Below are positions 49,917-58,539 of a stretch of 64,000 nucleotides of DNA, piece by piece; position 1 is the stretch's first letter; every line of letters starts with the position of its first letter. Location: contig JAEZLZ010000125.1 in assembly GCA_023415055.1 (NCBI GenBank), positions 1 through 64,000 of the forward strand. The letters are read 5' to 3'. The notes beneath the pieces were generated by a model. That model had not been told where the DNA came from, ran no database searches, and was given only the letters and a program-made list of their open reading frames with translations. The DNA comes from Bacillota bacterium. Lineage in GTDB: Bacteria > Bacillota > Clostridia > Lachnospirales > Lachnospiraceae. Position numbers and translations under genes: made by a program.

Positions 49917-50165
49917 ATCCTAAGCGTTGTTTGTCCGCTCATTGGAACACCAATCGGAATTGTTATTTATGGAGGTTTGACCGGAACGGTGAGTGATATT
50001 CTGGTTATGGCATTAAAGAATTCGGGAAGCAGTATCTTTGCAGCTTCATTTATTGCAAAAATCGGGAATAATCTACTGGATAAAATAGGTACCTGTGTAT
50101 TAGCCTTCTTTCTGGTGAGGAGCCTTCCGGTGAGCATAAAGAGTACTATGAAAAGCTATAGCTAA
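49917..50165 (+). pseudogene. C-terminal remnant of an ECF transporter S component
   Basis: In a frame different from the fragment above, the translation reads CPLIGTPIGIVIYGGLTGTV, then SDILVMALKNSGSSIFAASF and DKIGTCVLAFFLVRSLP. This is typical of the last membrane segments of a putative ECF S component that in Clostridioides neighbours a TudS-like gene. There is no start or ribosome site. Joined to the preceding fragment, it shows that one deletion removed the 3' end of one gene and the 5' end of the next. Confidence 0.65.
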
Positions 50166-50188
50166 GAGAAAAATATGGAAGTACACCT

Positions 50189-50221
50189 CCTGGAATGGGT
50201 ATAGGCCTGTTCCAGGATTTT
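50189..50221 (+). terminator. Terminator-like hairpin before selD
   Basis: CCTGGAA pairs with TTCCAGG around a 14-nt loop and is followed by ATTTT. Confidence 0.55.
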
Positions 50222-50285
50222 CAAATTACAGGAAATTGTCCTTTATGAGTATAGAATAGTATGAATTGATGGAAAGTGGTGACTT

Positions 50286-51308
50286 ATGCAGGAGGAGATT
50301 ATATTTTGTAAAGGAGGCGGATGTACCGCCAAATTAGGCCCGGGAATGCTGGCATCGGTTCTTGAGAAATTACCGAAGACAAAGGACCCCAATCTACTTG
50401 TTGGCTTTGACAGCTCGGATGATGCATCTGTCTATAAGTTAACGGATGAGCTGGCGATCGTTCAGACACTGGATTTCTTTCCCCCGATGGTGGAGGATCC
50501 CTACCTCTTTGGACAGATTGCCGCAGCCAATGCGCTCTCAGATATCTATGCCATGGGTGGAGAGGTTAAGACAGCTCTCAATATCGTATGTTTTCCGGAG
50601 AAGATGGATTTAAATATTCTGGGAAAGATTCTTCAGGGCGGAAGCGAAAAGGTGCTGGAAGCCGGCGGGGTACTGTCCGGGGGTCATTCCATCGTAGATA
50701 CAGAGGTTAAGTACGGTTTATCGGTAACCGGAATCATTCACCCGGATAAGGTCTACAAGAATAATGATTGCCAAGAAGGAGATGCATTAATACTAACCAA
50801 ACCACTGGGTGTCGGGATCGTTTGTACGGCAGAACGCATGAAGGAATGCTCGAAGGAGGCTCTGGGACTGGCGCTTCGCTCCATGACAACCCTGAACAAA
50901 TATGCAGCAGAGCTACTAAAATATTATGAGGTGCATGCCTGCACGGATGTAACCGGTTTTGGATTCTTGGGTCATCTTTGTGAGATGCTTGACGATAAAC
51001 AGGGAGCGATCATTGACAGCTTACAGATCCCTTATATACGTGAAGCGGTTTATTATGCTAATGAGTTCTATATCACAGCAGCAGCACAGAGAAATCGTAA
51101 CCATGTTGGCGACAAAGTAGAATTTCAAAAGATACCCTTTGCGATGGAGGAGATCTTGTTTGATCCCCAGACCTCGGGAGGACTATTAATCAGTCTTCCG
51201 AAGAAGGAAGCAAAAGAGCTGCTTCCCAGAATTGAAAGTCTTGGACTTCCTTGTGGAATCGTTGGGACAGTTACGAAAAGTACCGGAACGAAGATCCTTG
51301 TTCGTTAA
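50286..51308 (+). CDS. selD: Selenide, water dikinase (selenophosphate synthetase)
   Basis: SelD makes selenophosphate, the selenium donor, from selenide and ATP. The 340-residue enzyme has the N-terminal glycine loop with catalytic Cys and Lys, GGGCTAKLGP (Cys, not selenocysteine). It also has VGFDSSDDASVY, LDFFPPMVEDPYLFGQIAAA, AGGVLSGGHSIVD and DVTGFGFLGHL, all PurM-fold ATP-binding signatures. No selA, selB or selC is in the window. Its place among yqeB, yqeC and xdhC genes suggests that it supplies the labile selenium of molybdenum hydroxylases. ATG 50286 has only a weak ribosome site (GAAAGTGGTG). Confidence 0.95.
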   Translation: MQEEIIFCKGGGCTAKLGPGMLASVLEKLPKTKDPNLLVGFDSSDDASVYKLTDELAIVQTLDFFPPMVEDPYLFGQIAAANALSDIYAMGGEVKTALNIVCFPEKMDLNILGKILQGGSEKVLEAGGVLSGGHSIVDTEVKYGLSVTGIIHPDKVYKNNDCQEGDALILTKPLGVGIVCTAERMKECSKEALGLALRSMTTLNKYAAELLKYYEVHACTDVTGFGFLGHLCEMLDDKQGAIIDSLQIPYIREAVYYANEFYITAAAQRNRNHVGDKVEFQKIPFAMEEILFDPQTSGGLLISLPKKEAKELLPRIESLGLPCGIVGTVTKSTGTKILVR

Positions 51309-51366
51309 GTTGTAAACAAATAGTTAAAAATAGAAGAAAAGCGTAAGAATCGAAAGGAGAAGACAA

Positions 51367-51984
51367 ATGAAGCAGACATTAGATTGCCGGGGTAAAGCAT
51401 GTCCCCTGCCGGTGATAGAGACGAAGAAAGCGATAGAGCAGCTTAAGCCGGGAGATCAGATCGAGGTAATAGTAGATAACAGCGTAGCAGTTCAAAATCT
51501 TACGAAGCTGGCCAAGCAGAAGAAGCATTCGGTTGAAACTATGGAGATTGAGAAGAACCTTTTTCATGTGACACTAACAATAAATGCCTCCCTCCAGTCG
51601 GAAGAAGATGACTTAGTGAATCTAAACTGTATTCCGGATCATACGGAGGGCCCTACCGTTGTGGTGATTTCCTCGGATAAGATGGGGGAGGGAGACGTGA
51701 AACTGGGTCATATCCTGATGAAGGGTTTTCTCTATGCTCTAACCGAGCTAGAGGAGCTGCCGGAGACGGTAATAATGTATAATAACGGAGTAAAACTGGC
51801 AGCGCAGGGTTCAGAATCTCTCGCAGATCTGAAGCTTCTGGAAGAACAGGGAGTAGAAATATTGGCCTGCGGAACCTGTCTGAATCATTATCATCTTACG
51901 GAACTACTTGGTGTGGGCTCAGTCACCAATATGTATACCATAGTGGAGAAGCTCTCCAAGGCATGGAAGGTGATCAAGCCATGA
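51367..51984 (+). CDS. yedF: Selenium metabolism sulfurtransferase-like protein YedF
   Basis: This 205-residue protein combines a TusA-like domain (MKQTLDCRGKACPLPVIETK, with the conserved CPxP cysteine) with a DsrE-like domain (VVISSDKMGEGDVKLGHILMKG, ETVIMYNNGVKLA and a Cys pair in LACGTCLNHY). YedF-type proteins are thought to carry sulfur or selenium. It lies 58 bases after selD behind GAAAGGAGAAG, and its stop overlaps the start of the next gene (ATGA), so translation is coupled. Confidence 0.93.
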   Translation: MKQTLDCRGKACPLPVIETKKAIEQLKPGDQIEVIVDNSVAVQNLTKLAKQKKHSVETMEIEKNLFHVTLTINASLQSEEDDLVNLNCIPDHTEGPTVVVISSDKMGEGDVKLGHILMKGFLYALTELEELPETVIMYNNGVKLAAQGSESLADLKLLEEQGVEILACGTCLNHYHLTELLGVGSVTNMYTIVEKLSKAWKVIKP

Positions 51985-52781
51985 TAGAGAATAATCGGAT
52001 TCTTGTCCGGGGTGCAGGCGATATCGCAACCGGAACGATACAGAAGTTCATCCGAGCAGGGTTTGAGGTGCTGGCAACCGAGACAGAACATCCCTCCGCG
52101 ATCCGAAGACATGTATCCCTCTGTGAAGCAGTCTATGAGGGCAGCTGGACGGTTGAGGATATTACTGCTGTTCGTGCAGCATCGGTTACAGAAGCTTATG
52201 AGATAATGAAGAGCCAAAAAGTGGCGATTCTTACGGATCCGAATTGTGAATGTCTTAAGGAGGTACAGCCGATTGCCGTTGTCGATGCAATCCTGGCAAA
52301 GAAAAATATCGGTACGAACCGGGCAATGGCACCGATTACCGTGGCTTTAGGGCCCGGCTTTGTCGCAGGTGAAGATGTGGATGTGGTGATTGAGACCATG
52401 CGGGGACATAATCTTGGAAGAATTATCTTGCAGGGAAGTGCCTTACCGAATACCGGCATCCCAGGACTGATCGATGGAATCGGCAAGGAACGCGTGATTC
52501 ACGCCCCTTACGGCGGCATCCTTCGTAATCGAAGGGCCATCGGCGACAATGTATCAAAAGGGGATATCATCGCTGAGATTGACGGTCAGCAAGTCATGGC
52601 AACGATCGATGGGATCCTGCGGGGATTAATTCGGGACAGTTTCCAGGTAACGGTTGGCTTTAAGATGGCAGATATTGATCCCAGAGAGTCAGAGAAGGAA
52701 AATTGCTTTACCATATCCGATAAAGCAAGATGTATCGGAGGCTCTGCACTGGAAGCGGTGTTAATGCTGAGAAATAGATGA
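51981..52781 (+). CDS. yqeB: Selenium-dependent molybdenum hydroxylase accessory protein YqeB
   Basis: This 266-residue protein is typical of the yqeB family that co-occurs with selenium-dependent molybdenum hydroxylases. Motifs are ILVRGAGDIATGTIQKFIRAGF, APITVALGPGFVAGEDVDVVIETMRGH, GKERVIHAPYGGILRN and ADIDPRE. The Rossmann-like N-terminus suggests nucleotide binding; the reaction is not known. I start it at ATG 51981, overlapping the yedF stop; six further in-frame codons upstream (51963) are less likely. Confidence 0.9.
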   Translation: MIENNRILVRGAGDIATGTIQKFIRAGFEVLATETEHPSAIRRHVSLCEAVYEGSWTVEDITAVRAASVTEAYEIMKSQKVAILTDPNCECLKEVQPIAVVDAILAKKNIGTNRAMAPITVALGPGFVAGEDVDVVIETMRGHNLGRIILQGSALPNTGIPGLIDGIGKERVIHAPYGGILRNRRAIGDNVSKGDIIAEIDGQQVMATIDGILRGLIRDSFQVTVGFKMADIDPRESEKENCFTISDKARCIGGSALEAVLMLRNR

Positions 52782-52829
52782 GGTCGGACAGGCAGTAAAG
52801 GCACTTCGGATTCTGGAGGAGGAATATCG

Positions 52830-53066
52830 ATGAGACTAAAGGTTATGCAATGCATCATCACCTTTCATTCGACTACGGAGGCGATGCAGTTCGAGCAGGC
52901 AGCCAAGGATGCGTTCCTTGGCGGGCGAATCATTCCTGTACCCAGAGAGCTTACCGCCGGCTGTGGATTAGCTTGGAAGGGTGAGTTAAGTGCGAGAGAA
53001 GCACTGGAACAGCTGATAAGGATACAGCATCTGGGCTATGACAGGATAGAGGAAATGCTCCTCTAA
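52830..53066 (+). CDS. DUF3343 putative Se/S carrier-like protein
   Basis: This 78-residue protein begins MRLKVMQCIITFHSTTEAMQ, followed by KDAFLGGRIIPVPRELTAGCGLAWKG. The placement of GRIIPVPRE and AGCGLAWK matches DUF3343, small proteins found with yedF-type and selenium genes. The Cys in AGCGLA may carry the chalcogen; that is inferred. ATG 52830 follows GGAGGAGGAATATC. It lies between yqeB and yqeC in the same orientation. Confidence 0.87.
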   Translation: MRLKVMQCIITFHSTTEAMQFEQAAKDAFLGGRIIPVPRELTAGCGLAWKGELSAREALEQLIRIQHLGYDRIEEMLL

Positions 53067-53102
53067 TAAAGGAAAACTTAGAAGAGATTCAAGGAGAGGC
53101 TT

Positions 53103-53834
53103 ATGAAGGCTTGGTATCGGAAACATGACATATGGCAGGAGACAGATTCCCTTCTGGAAGCACTTGATTTGCAGGACCTTTCAAAGGGAAGTATCGCTGT
53201 TGTCGGAGCAGGTGGGAAAACCTCCGCTATCTTTCGGATGGCGAAGGAAGCCGCTGATCAAAACAGTCGCGTCATAATTACGACCACGACTCATATGTTT
53301 CAAGAGCCTGGAGACCTTGCAGCTACGGCCGCAGAAGCTCGAGAGCTTCTCTTAAGGCAGTCGGTAGTTATCGCCGGAAGACCGGTGGAGGATGGTAAGA
53401 TAACCGGACCTGCAGAGGAAGAGATGACAGGAATGGGAAAGCTTGCTGACCTGCTTCTCATCGAAGCGGACGGCTCCAAACGTCTTCCCCTGAAAGTACC
53501 GTCGGACCGGGAACCAGTGATTCCTTCGGGTACGGACCGGATATTCGTAGTGGCGGGACTAAGCGGTATCGGACATTCGATCTCGGGATGCTGTCACAGA
53601 CAAGAGCTGGTCCAGTCCCTTCTGCAGACCTCCTTGGAACATATCATAGAGCCGAAGGATGTTGCGACTATGATAAGTAAGGGATATCTCACAAGAGAGT
53701 TTCGAAAAAAAATGTATCCCGTCACAGTGATCCTGAATCAAGCAGATGATGAAGCTGCAAGGGCGGCGGCAGAAGAGATAGCGGATTATCTTAAGCCATA
53801 TACCTGTATTATAACAAAGTTAAAAGAAGAGTAA
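53103..53834 (+). CDS. yqeC: Selenium cofactor biosynthesis protein YqeC
   Basis: This 243-residue protein has a P-loop-like start (IAVVGAGGKTSAIFRMAKEA), IITTTTHMF, LLIEADGSKRLPLKVPSDREPVIPS (two overlapping halves near 117-140) and VVAGLSGIGH. These are the YqeC signatures, a putative nucleotide-binding protein required in the Se-dependent molybdenum hydroxylase set. ATG 53103 follows CAAGGAGAGGC. Size is normal. Confidence 0.9.
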   Translation: MKAWYRKHDIWQETDSLLEALDLQDLSKGSIAVVGAGGKTSAIFRMAKEAADQNSRVIITTTTHMFQEPGDLAATAAEARELLLRQSVVIAGRPVEDGKITGPAEEEMTGMGKLADLLLIEADGSKRLPLKVPSDREPVIPSGTDRIFVVAGLSGIGHSISGCCHRQELVQSLLQTSLEHIIEPKDVATMISKGYLTREFRKKMYPVTVILNQADDEAARAAAEEIADYLKPYTCIITKLKEE

Positions 53835-53866
53835 CGAACTCATAGAGGAGGACTTGAATAATTAGT

Positions 53867-54889
53867 ATGAGAGATTATTTTGAGCAACTAAATCATCAGC
53901 TAAACATGCAGGGCTGTGTAAACATCGGAACAGCTTTAACAGGAGAACTTCAGGGAAAGCATCTGATCTGGGAAGGGGACACCCTTCTCTACAGTGATGA
54001 GGAGATTACACTTTGGAACAGGCATGTACCCGGGCTGAAGGATGCAGTTCCCGGTAAAATCACGGAGATTCTGGGAGACCGTTTCTTTGTGGAGAGGATC
54101 ACCTCTGCACCCAAGTTGATTATCTTAGGGGGAGGACATATCAGTGCCCCTTTAGTACAGATCGGAAAACTTCTTGATTTTGAAGTAACCGTAATAGATG
54201 ACCGCCCGGAATTTACAGGCAGGGATCGATTTGCGGATGCTGACCTTGTTCTCTGTATGGATTATGATCAAGCCTTTGAGAAGCTTCCTGAATATAAAAA
54301 TAGTTATTATGTGGTAGTAACCCCGGGGCATAAGAAGGATCTTCAGTGTGTAACGAATATATTGAAGCGAAGCTATGCTTATGTTGGTATGATCGGCAGC
54401 AGAGGTAAGGTTGCAAAAGTGCTTCAATCGTTACAGGAGATGGGATATTCGAAAGAGAAGCTGGAAGAGCTGCATGCACCGATCGGACTGATGCTCGGTG
54501 GGCAGACGCCGGCTGAGATCGCGGTGAGTATCGCTGCACAATTAGTTCAGGTGCGTAATTTGGTTCCGACCGGTACCATCGAGGAGGATATTCGTCTGGA
54601 GGTAGCCAGAAATAAATCGCCAATGGTCCTCACAGAGATCATCAGTAAGACAGGGTCCTCGCCGAGAGGTGTCGGAAGCAGGATGTTAGTACTGAAGGAT
54701 GGCTCGATCCGAGGGACCATCGGAGGTGGCTCCGTAGAGTATGCAGCGATTCAGAAGGGGCTTTCTATGCTTCATTCAGGAGAACTCTTTACCGTGGAGG
54801 ATTACATTCTCTCGGATACGGAGGGAGCAACTCTTGGTATGATCTGTGGAGGCAATATCAAGGTAATTTTTGAACAGATCATCGAGTGA
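53867..54889 (+). CDS. XdhC/EF2563-type molybdenum hydroxylase maturation protein
   Basis: This 340-residue XdhC/CoxI-family protein contains the Rossmann domain typical of the family, KLIILGGGHISAPLVQIGKLLDFEVTVIDDRPEF (in two parts near 84-117), and VVVTPGHKKDLQCVTNIL. A further XdhC part follows, with MVLTEIISKTGSSPRGVGSRMLVLKDG and GTIGGGSVEYAAI. XdhC proteins deliver sulfurated molybdenum cofactor to xanthine dehydrogenase; in this Se-dependent branch the ligand would be selenium. It is in line with yqeC (33 bases). ATG 53867 has its GAGGAGG rather far upstream. Confidence 0.9.
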   Translation: MRDYFEQLNHQLNMQGCVNIGTALTGELQGKHLIWEGDTLLYSDEEITLWNRHVPGLKDAVPGKITEILGDRFFVERITSAPKLIILGGGHISAPLVQIGKLLDFEVTVIDDRPEFTGRDRFADADLVLCMDYDQAFEKLPEYKNSYYVVVTPGHKKDLQCVTNILKRSYAYVGMIGSRGKVAKVLQSLQEMGYSKEKLEELHAPIGLMLGGQTPAEIAVSIAAQLVQVRNLVPTGTIEEDIRLEVARNKSPMVLTEIISKTGSSPRGVGSRMLVLKDGSIRGTIGGGSVEYAAIQKGLSMLHSGELFTVEDYILSDTEGATLGMICGGNIKVIFEQIIE

Positions 54890-54932
54890 AAGCAAGTTGT
54901 TAAGGTTATTAAGCAAAAGTATGGAGGTAGCG

Positions 54933-55952
54933 ATGGAACAGGTTAGAGTACAGGATGCAATCGGAATGGTATTATGTCATGATCTCACAGAGATTATACC
55001 GGGAGAACGAAAGGGTGTTGCGTTCAAGAAGGGACATATCATAGAAGAAAAGGACATCGAGAAGCTCCTTGATATCGGGAAGAAGCACATCTATGTGTGG
55101 AATCTGGAGGATGGTTATGTACATGAAAACGATGCTGCGGCAAGGATGATACAGGCCGCGTGCGGTTCGGGACTCACCTTTTCTGAGGTGAAGGAAGGTA
55201 AGATTGAGTTCAGGGCAGAGAAAAAGGGTGTTGTGAAGATCAATAAGGAGGCACTGTTTCGTGTCAACGCCCTGGAGGATATCTGCTTCTCAACGATCCA
55301 TGGAAATAAGCAGATAGAGGAAGGCAGGCTGATCGGAGGCTGCCGTGTGATACCGCTAGTTGTAGAAGAGGATAAGCTGGCTAAATTTGAGCAAATCTGC
55401 AGTCAGAACGGGCCCATTGTTGAGGTTAAGACCTTTCGTCAAACCAGAATCGGTATCGTAACCACCGGCTCTGAGGTGAAGGAAGGACGAATCGCGGATA
55501 AATTCGGACCGGTGTTGAAAAATAAAGCAGCAGAGACTGATTCTGAGGTGATCGGACAGATCTTTACCGGCGATGAAAAGGAAGAAATCGTAAAAGCAAT
55601 TGAGCATTATGTCGCTCAGGGAGTGGATCTGATCGAGGTGACCGGAGGAATGAGTGTGGATCCTGACGATATGACACCCTCGGCAATTAAAAGCCTTGGA
55701 GGCGAATTTGTTACCTACGGCGCTCCGGTACTTCCCGGCGCCATGTTCTTACTCAGCTATGTCAAAGGGATTCCGGTGGTTGGTCTTCCAGGCTGTGTCA
55801 TGTATGCAAAGCGATCCATCTTTGATCTGGTGGTTCCGCGTCTGCTCATCGGTGAACGGCTCACCCGCGAGGACTTTATTCAGCTGGCTTATGGCGGGCA
55901 ATGCGTAAATTGTGCCGTATGCACCTATCCGGATTGTGGCTTTGGGGCTTAG
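54933..55952 (+). CDS. MoeA-like molybdopterin-binding protein with C-terminal Cys motif
   Basis: This 339-residue protein has an N-terminal domain (about 1-170) with HDLTEIIPGERKGVAFKKGH, resembling the proximal part of MoeA-like proteins. A MoCF_biosynth domain follows (RIGIVTTGSEVKEGRIADKFGP, LIEVTGGMSVDPDDMTPSAI, LPGAMFLLSYVKGIPVVGLPG). The C-terminus carries CVNCAVCTYPDCGFGA, four closely spaced cysteines that could bind metal. It probably takes part in molybdenum insertion or cofactor editing. ATG 54933 is behind TATGGAGGTAGCG; an earlier ATG at 54870 overlaps the xdhC end and has no ribosome site. Confidence 0.82.
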   Translation: MEQVRVQDAIGMVLCHDLTEIIPGERKGVAFKKGHIIEEKDIEKLLDIGKKHIYVWNLEDGYVHENDAAARMIQAACGSGLTFSEVKEGKIEFRAEKKGVVKINKEALFRVNALEDICFSTIHGNKQIEEGRLIGGCRVIPLVVEEDKLAKFEQICSQNGPIVEVKTFRQTRIGIVTTGSEVKEGRIADKFGPVLKNKAAETDSEVIGQIFTGDEKEEIVKAIEHYVAQGVDLIEVTGGMSVDPDDMTPSAIKSLGGEFVTYGAPVLPGAMFLLSYVKGIPVVGLPGCVMYAKRSIFDLVVPRLLIGERLTREDFIQLAYGGQCVNCAVCTYPDCGFGA

Positions 55953-55971
55953 CGAGAACAGGAGGTGCGTG

Positions 55972-56463
55972 ATGAAGGAATTAACACATTTTGATCAAGG
56001 CGGAAATGCGATTATGGTAGATGTATCCGAAAAGGAGAGCACCACACGAACTGCAATCGCAAAGGGTACCATTCGTGTCAGCAAGGAAGTATTTTCAGCC
56101 ATCAAGAGCGGAACGGTGAAGAAGGGCGATGTACTTGGAGTAGCTAGAATAGCGGGAATCATGGGTGCTAAGAGGACCTCTGAGCTGATTCCCATGTGCC
56201 ATATACTTGCACTGGAGAAATGCAGTGTAGACTTTGAATTGAAAGAAGAGCTTCTGGAGGTGGAGGCTACCTGCCTGGTAAAGACCACCGGTAAGACAGG
56301 AGTCGAGATGGAAGCATTAACCGGGGTCAACATTGCATTGCTGACGATATACGATATGTGTAAAGCCATTGATAAGAAGATGGTGATCAACCAAGTCTAT
56401 CTCAGTGAAAAGACTGGCGGAAAGAGCGGCGATGTGGTAAATTTCCCGGAGAACCTGCGCTGA
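55972..56463 (+). CDS. moaC: Cyclic pyranopterin monophosphate synthase MoaC
   Basis: MoaC completes the first step of molybdenum cofactor synthesis together with MoaA, forming cyclic pyranopterin monophosphate from GTP. The 163-residue enzyme has MKELTHFDQGGNAIMVDVSEK, KRTSELIPMCHILALEKCSVDF (catalytic region) and TGKTGVEMEALTGVNIALLTIYDMCKAIDK (two halves near 107-136). Length is normal. ATG 55972 follows ACAGGAGGTGCG. Upstream in-frame codons (from 55912) overlap the previous gene's Cys motif and are not favoured. Confidence 0.96.
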   Translation: MKELTHFDQGGNAIMVDVSEKESTTRTAIAKGTIRVSKEVFSAIKSGTVKKGDVLGVARIAGIMGAKRTSELIPMCHILALEKCSVDFELKEELLEVEATCLVKTTGKTGVEMEALTGVNIALLTIYDMCKAIDKKMVINQVYLSEKTGGKSGDVVNFPENLR

Positions 56464-56527
56464 GAATTGTGAAGAGTGGTCGATCGTCATAAGTTAGATA
56501 TTAGCAGATCGGAGAAAAATAGAGAAT

Positions 56528-56965
56528 ATGAATCAAACGGGAATTGTGAGAGCAGTGTGCATCAGTGAAAAGCGTGGCACACAAAAGATTAATATCAAAA
56601 CAGCAAAGTTCCTAACCGATTATGGGATTGAGAACGATGCACATGCTGGTAATTGGCATCGTCAGGTGAGCTTAATCTCCTATGAGAAGATTGAAGATTT
56701 CAATGCGAAGGGTGCCCAGGTAGAAGACGGCGCCTTTGGCGAGAATCTCATCGTAGAGGGAATAGACTTTCGTATCCTTCCGGTTGGAACCAAACTGGAG
56801 TGTAATAACGTACTTCTTGAGATTACACAGATCGGAAAGGAATGTCACAGCCATTGTCAGATCTATGAGAAAATGGGTGAATGCATCATGCCAAAGGAGG
56901 GGGTATTTTCAAGGGTCCTTCAGGGAGGCACAATAAATACAGGGGATGTGATGAGAATTGTATAG
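56528..56965 (+). CDS. MOSC domain protein
   Basis: This 145-residue protein consists of one MOSC domain: GIVRAVCISEKRGTQK, GIENDAHAGNWHRQVSLISYEKI, DGAFGENLIVEGIDFRILPVG and the conserved Cys in QIGKECHSHCQIY. MOSC domains bind sulfurated molybdenum cofactor and transfer the sulfur via a conserved Cys. It overlaps the following mogA by 8 bases. ATG 56528 follows GATCGGAGAAA. Here it may act on selenium- or sulfur-charged cofactor. Confidence 0.88.
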   Translation: MNQTGIVRAVCISEKRGTQKINIKTAKFLTDYGIENDAHAGNWHRQVSLISYEKIEDFNAKGAQVEDGAFGENLIVEGIDFRILPVGTKLECNNVLLEITQIGKECHSHCQIYEKMGECIMPKEGVFSRVLQGGTINTGDVMRIV

Positions 56966-57446
56966 AGTAGGAATTATAACGGCAAGCGATAAAGGAAGTG
57001 TCGGTGAGAGACAGGATCTGAGCGGAGCTAAAATTAAGACTATCGTTGAGGAACACGGCTATCAGGTGGACTTCTATCAGATCTTACCCGATGAGAAGAG
57101 CATCTTGCAGGAGACGATGAAGAAACTATGTGATGAGTATCAGGTGGACCTCCTTCTTACGACCGGTGGAACCGGATTCTCGGTAAGGGATGTGACCCCG
57201 GAGGCAACTACTTCCATTGCGGAGAGAATGGTGCCCGGAATCGCAGAAGCGATGAGGGCGTATTCTATGACCATAACGAAAAGAGCGATGTTAAGCAGAG
57301 GGGTTGCTGCGATTCGAAAGAGCACACTGATCATCAATCTGCCCGGAAGCCCGAAGGCAGTGGAGGAGAGCCTCACTTATTTCATCGATGAGCTGCAGCA
57401 CGGCCTGGAGATACTTAAGGGGGAAGCCGGAGAGTGTGCCAGATAA
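56958..57446 (+). CDS. mogA: Molybdopterin adenylyltransferase MogA/MoaB
   Basis: This 162-residue enzyme adenylates molybdopterin before molybdenum insertion. Motifs are VGIITASDKGSVGERQDLSG, LLLTTGGTGFSVRDVTPEAT (active site with TTGGTG) and LIINLPGSPKAVEESL. The start is TTG 56958, which overlaps the MOSC gene, so the two are translationally coupled. An upstream AGGGGATG may be the ribosome site. The adjacent MoeA-like protein would provide the second half of the MogA/MoeA pathway. Confidence 0.93.
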   Translation: MYRVGIITASDKGSVGERQDLSGAKIKTIVEEHGYQVDFYQILPDEKSILQETMKKLCDEYQVDLLLTTGGTGFSVRDVTPEATTSIAERMVPGIAEAMRAYSMTITKRAMLSRGVAAIRKSTLIINLPGSPKAVEESLTYFIDELQHGLEILKGEAGECAR

Positions 57447-57549
57447 ATGTTTCGGATGAAGTTCAATTTTCATGGGCATAGTTCAAACGTTGGTTGGCAT
57501 GAAAATTATGCTTCATAATGTGCAGGCTGTAGAAAGGCGTGAGAATATT

Positions 57550-58524
57550 ATGCAGGATAAATTAAATCGAAGGATCGATTATATCAGAATCTCTGTGACC
57601 AATCATTGTAATCTTCGCTGTTGCTATTGTATGCCGGAAGCGGCAGGGGATTTCCTGAGTCAGGAGCAGCTGATGACCTGCGAGGAGATCGTAACCGTAA
57701 CAAAGCTTATGGCTAGAAACGGTATCAAGAAAGTGAAGTTGACCGGAGGAGAACCTTTGCTTCGTGAAAATCTTACGGATATTGTTCGCGCACTTAGAGC
57801 TATTCCACAGATTGAGCAGGTTACCTTAACTACCAACGGGGTTTTATTAAAGGAGCAGATGAAGGGGCTTGTCGAAGCAGGGATTAGCTCCCTTAACATC
57901 AGTCTGGACACCAGAGACCCGGAGAGCTTTCAAAGGATTACAAAAAGACAACGATTTGATCAGGTATGGGAGGGAATCTGTGAGGCCTTACGTTATCCGG
58001 AGATTGCCCTTAAGATCAATACGGTACCGATTGACAGCAGCAAGGAGAATATCCTAAAGATGGCTGAGCTGGCAAGGGATCATAAGCTGGCAGTCCGATT
58101 TATAGAAATGATGCCGATTGGATATGGAGTGAATTATCAGCTTTACAATGAGGAACAGATCAAAGTTATTTTAGAGGAATCGTTCGGTAAGCTGCTTCCT
58201 CTGTCAAGGAGTGTTGGAAACGGCCCGGCAAGATACTTTGAAGCAGAGGGTTTCGCTGGGAAGATCGGTTTCATCAGTGCTGTCTCCCATAAATTTTGTT
58301 CCGATTGCAATCGAGTCCGCCTCACCTCGGAAGGGCTTCTCAAGACCTGCCTGCAATACGAGGGCAGACTGAATCTGAAGGAGCAGCTGCGACAGGGTGT
58401 CTCCGAAGAGAGACTGGAGCAGCTGATCATTGAGGAAATCTACAGAAAGCCCTGTGGGCATCACTTTTTTGAAGAGATTACAGATAAGGATGAGAAAAAG
58501 CTTCTGGGTGCAATCGGAGGTTAA
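57550..58524 (+). CDS. moaA: GTP 3',8-cyclase MoaA
   Basis: MoaA is a radical SAM enzyme that starts molybdenum cofactor synthesis from GTP. The 324-residue product has the N-terminal cluster site CNLRCCYCMPEA (Cys3 pattern CxxxCxxC), KVKLTGGEPLLRENL, SLNISLDT, RFIEMMPIG and the C-terminal cluster region FCSDCNRVRLTSEGLLKTCL. ATG 57550 (MQDKLNRRIDYIR) is preceded by AAAGGCGTGAG; earlier in-frame starts at 57472 give an N-terminal extension with no family match. moaD and moaE (molybdopterin synthase) are not in this island. Confidence 0.95.
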   Translation: MQDKLNRRIDYIRISVTNHCNLRCCYCMPEAAGDFLSQEQLMTCEEIVTVTKLMARNGIKKVKLTGGEPLLRENLTDIVRALRAIPQIEQVTLTTNGVLLKEQMKGLVEAGISSLNISLDTRDPESFQRITKRQRFDQVWEGICEALRYPEIALKINTVPIDSSKENILKMAELARDHKLAVRFIEMMPIGYGVNYQLYNEEQIKVILEESFGKLLPLSRSVGNGPARYFEAEGFAGKIGFISAVSHKFCSDCNRVRLTSEGLLKTCLQYEGRLNLKEQLRQGVSEERLEQLIIEEIYRKPCGHHFFEEITDKDEKKLLGAIGG

Positions 58525-58539
58525 GGGGGGATATAAGAA

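Noticed and set aside
48456..50285. Molybdenum cofactor riboswitch upstream of the Se/Mo island
   Set aside because: The leader regions at 48520-48676 and 50166-50285 show only simple hairpins. I could not find the conserved Moco motif.
50286..50340. Selenocysteine (in-frame TGA) in SelD
   Set aside because: The catalytic position is TGT/TGC Cys in GGGCTAK. No in-frame TGA was needed and no SECIS-like element was sought further.
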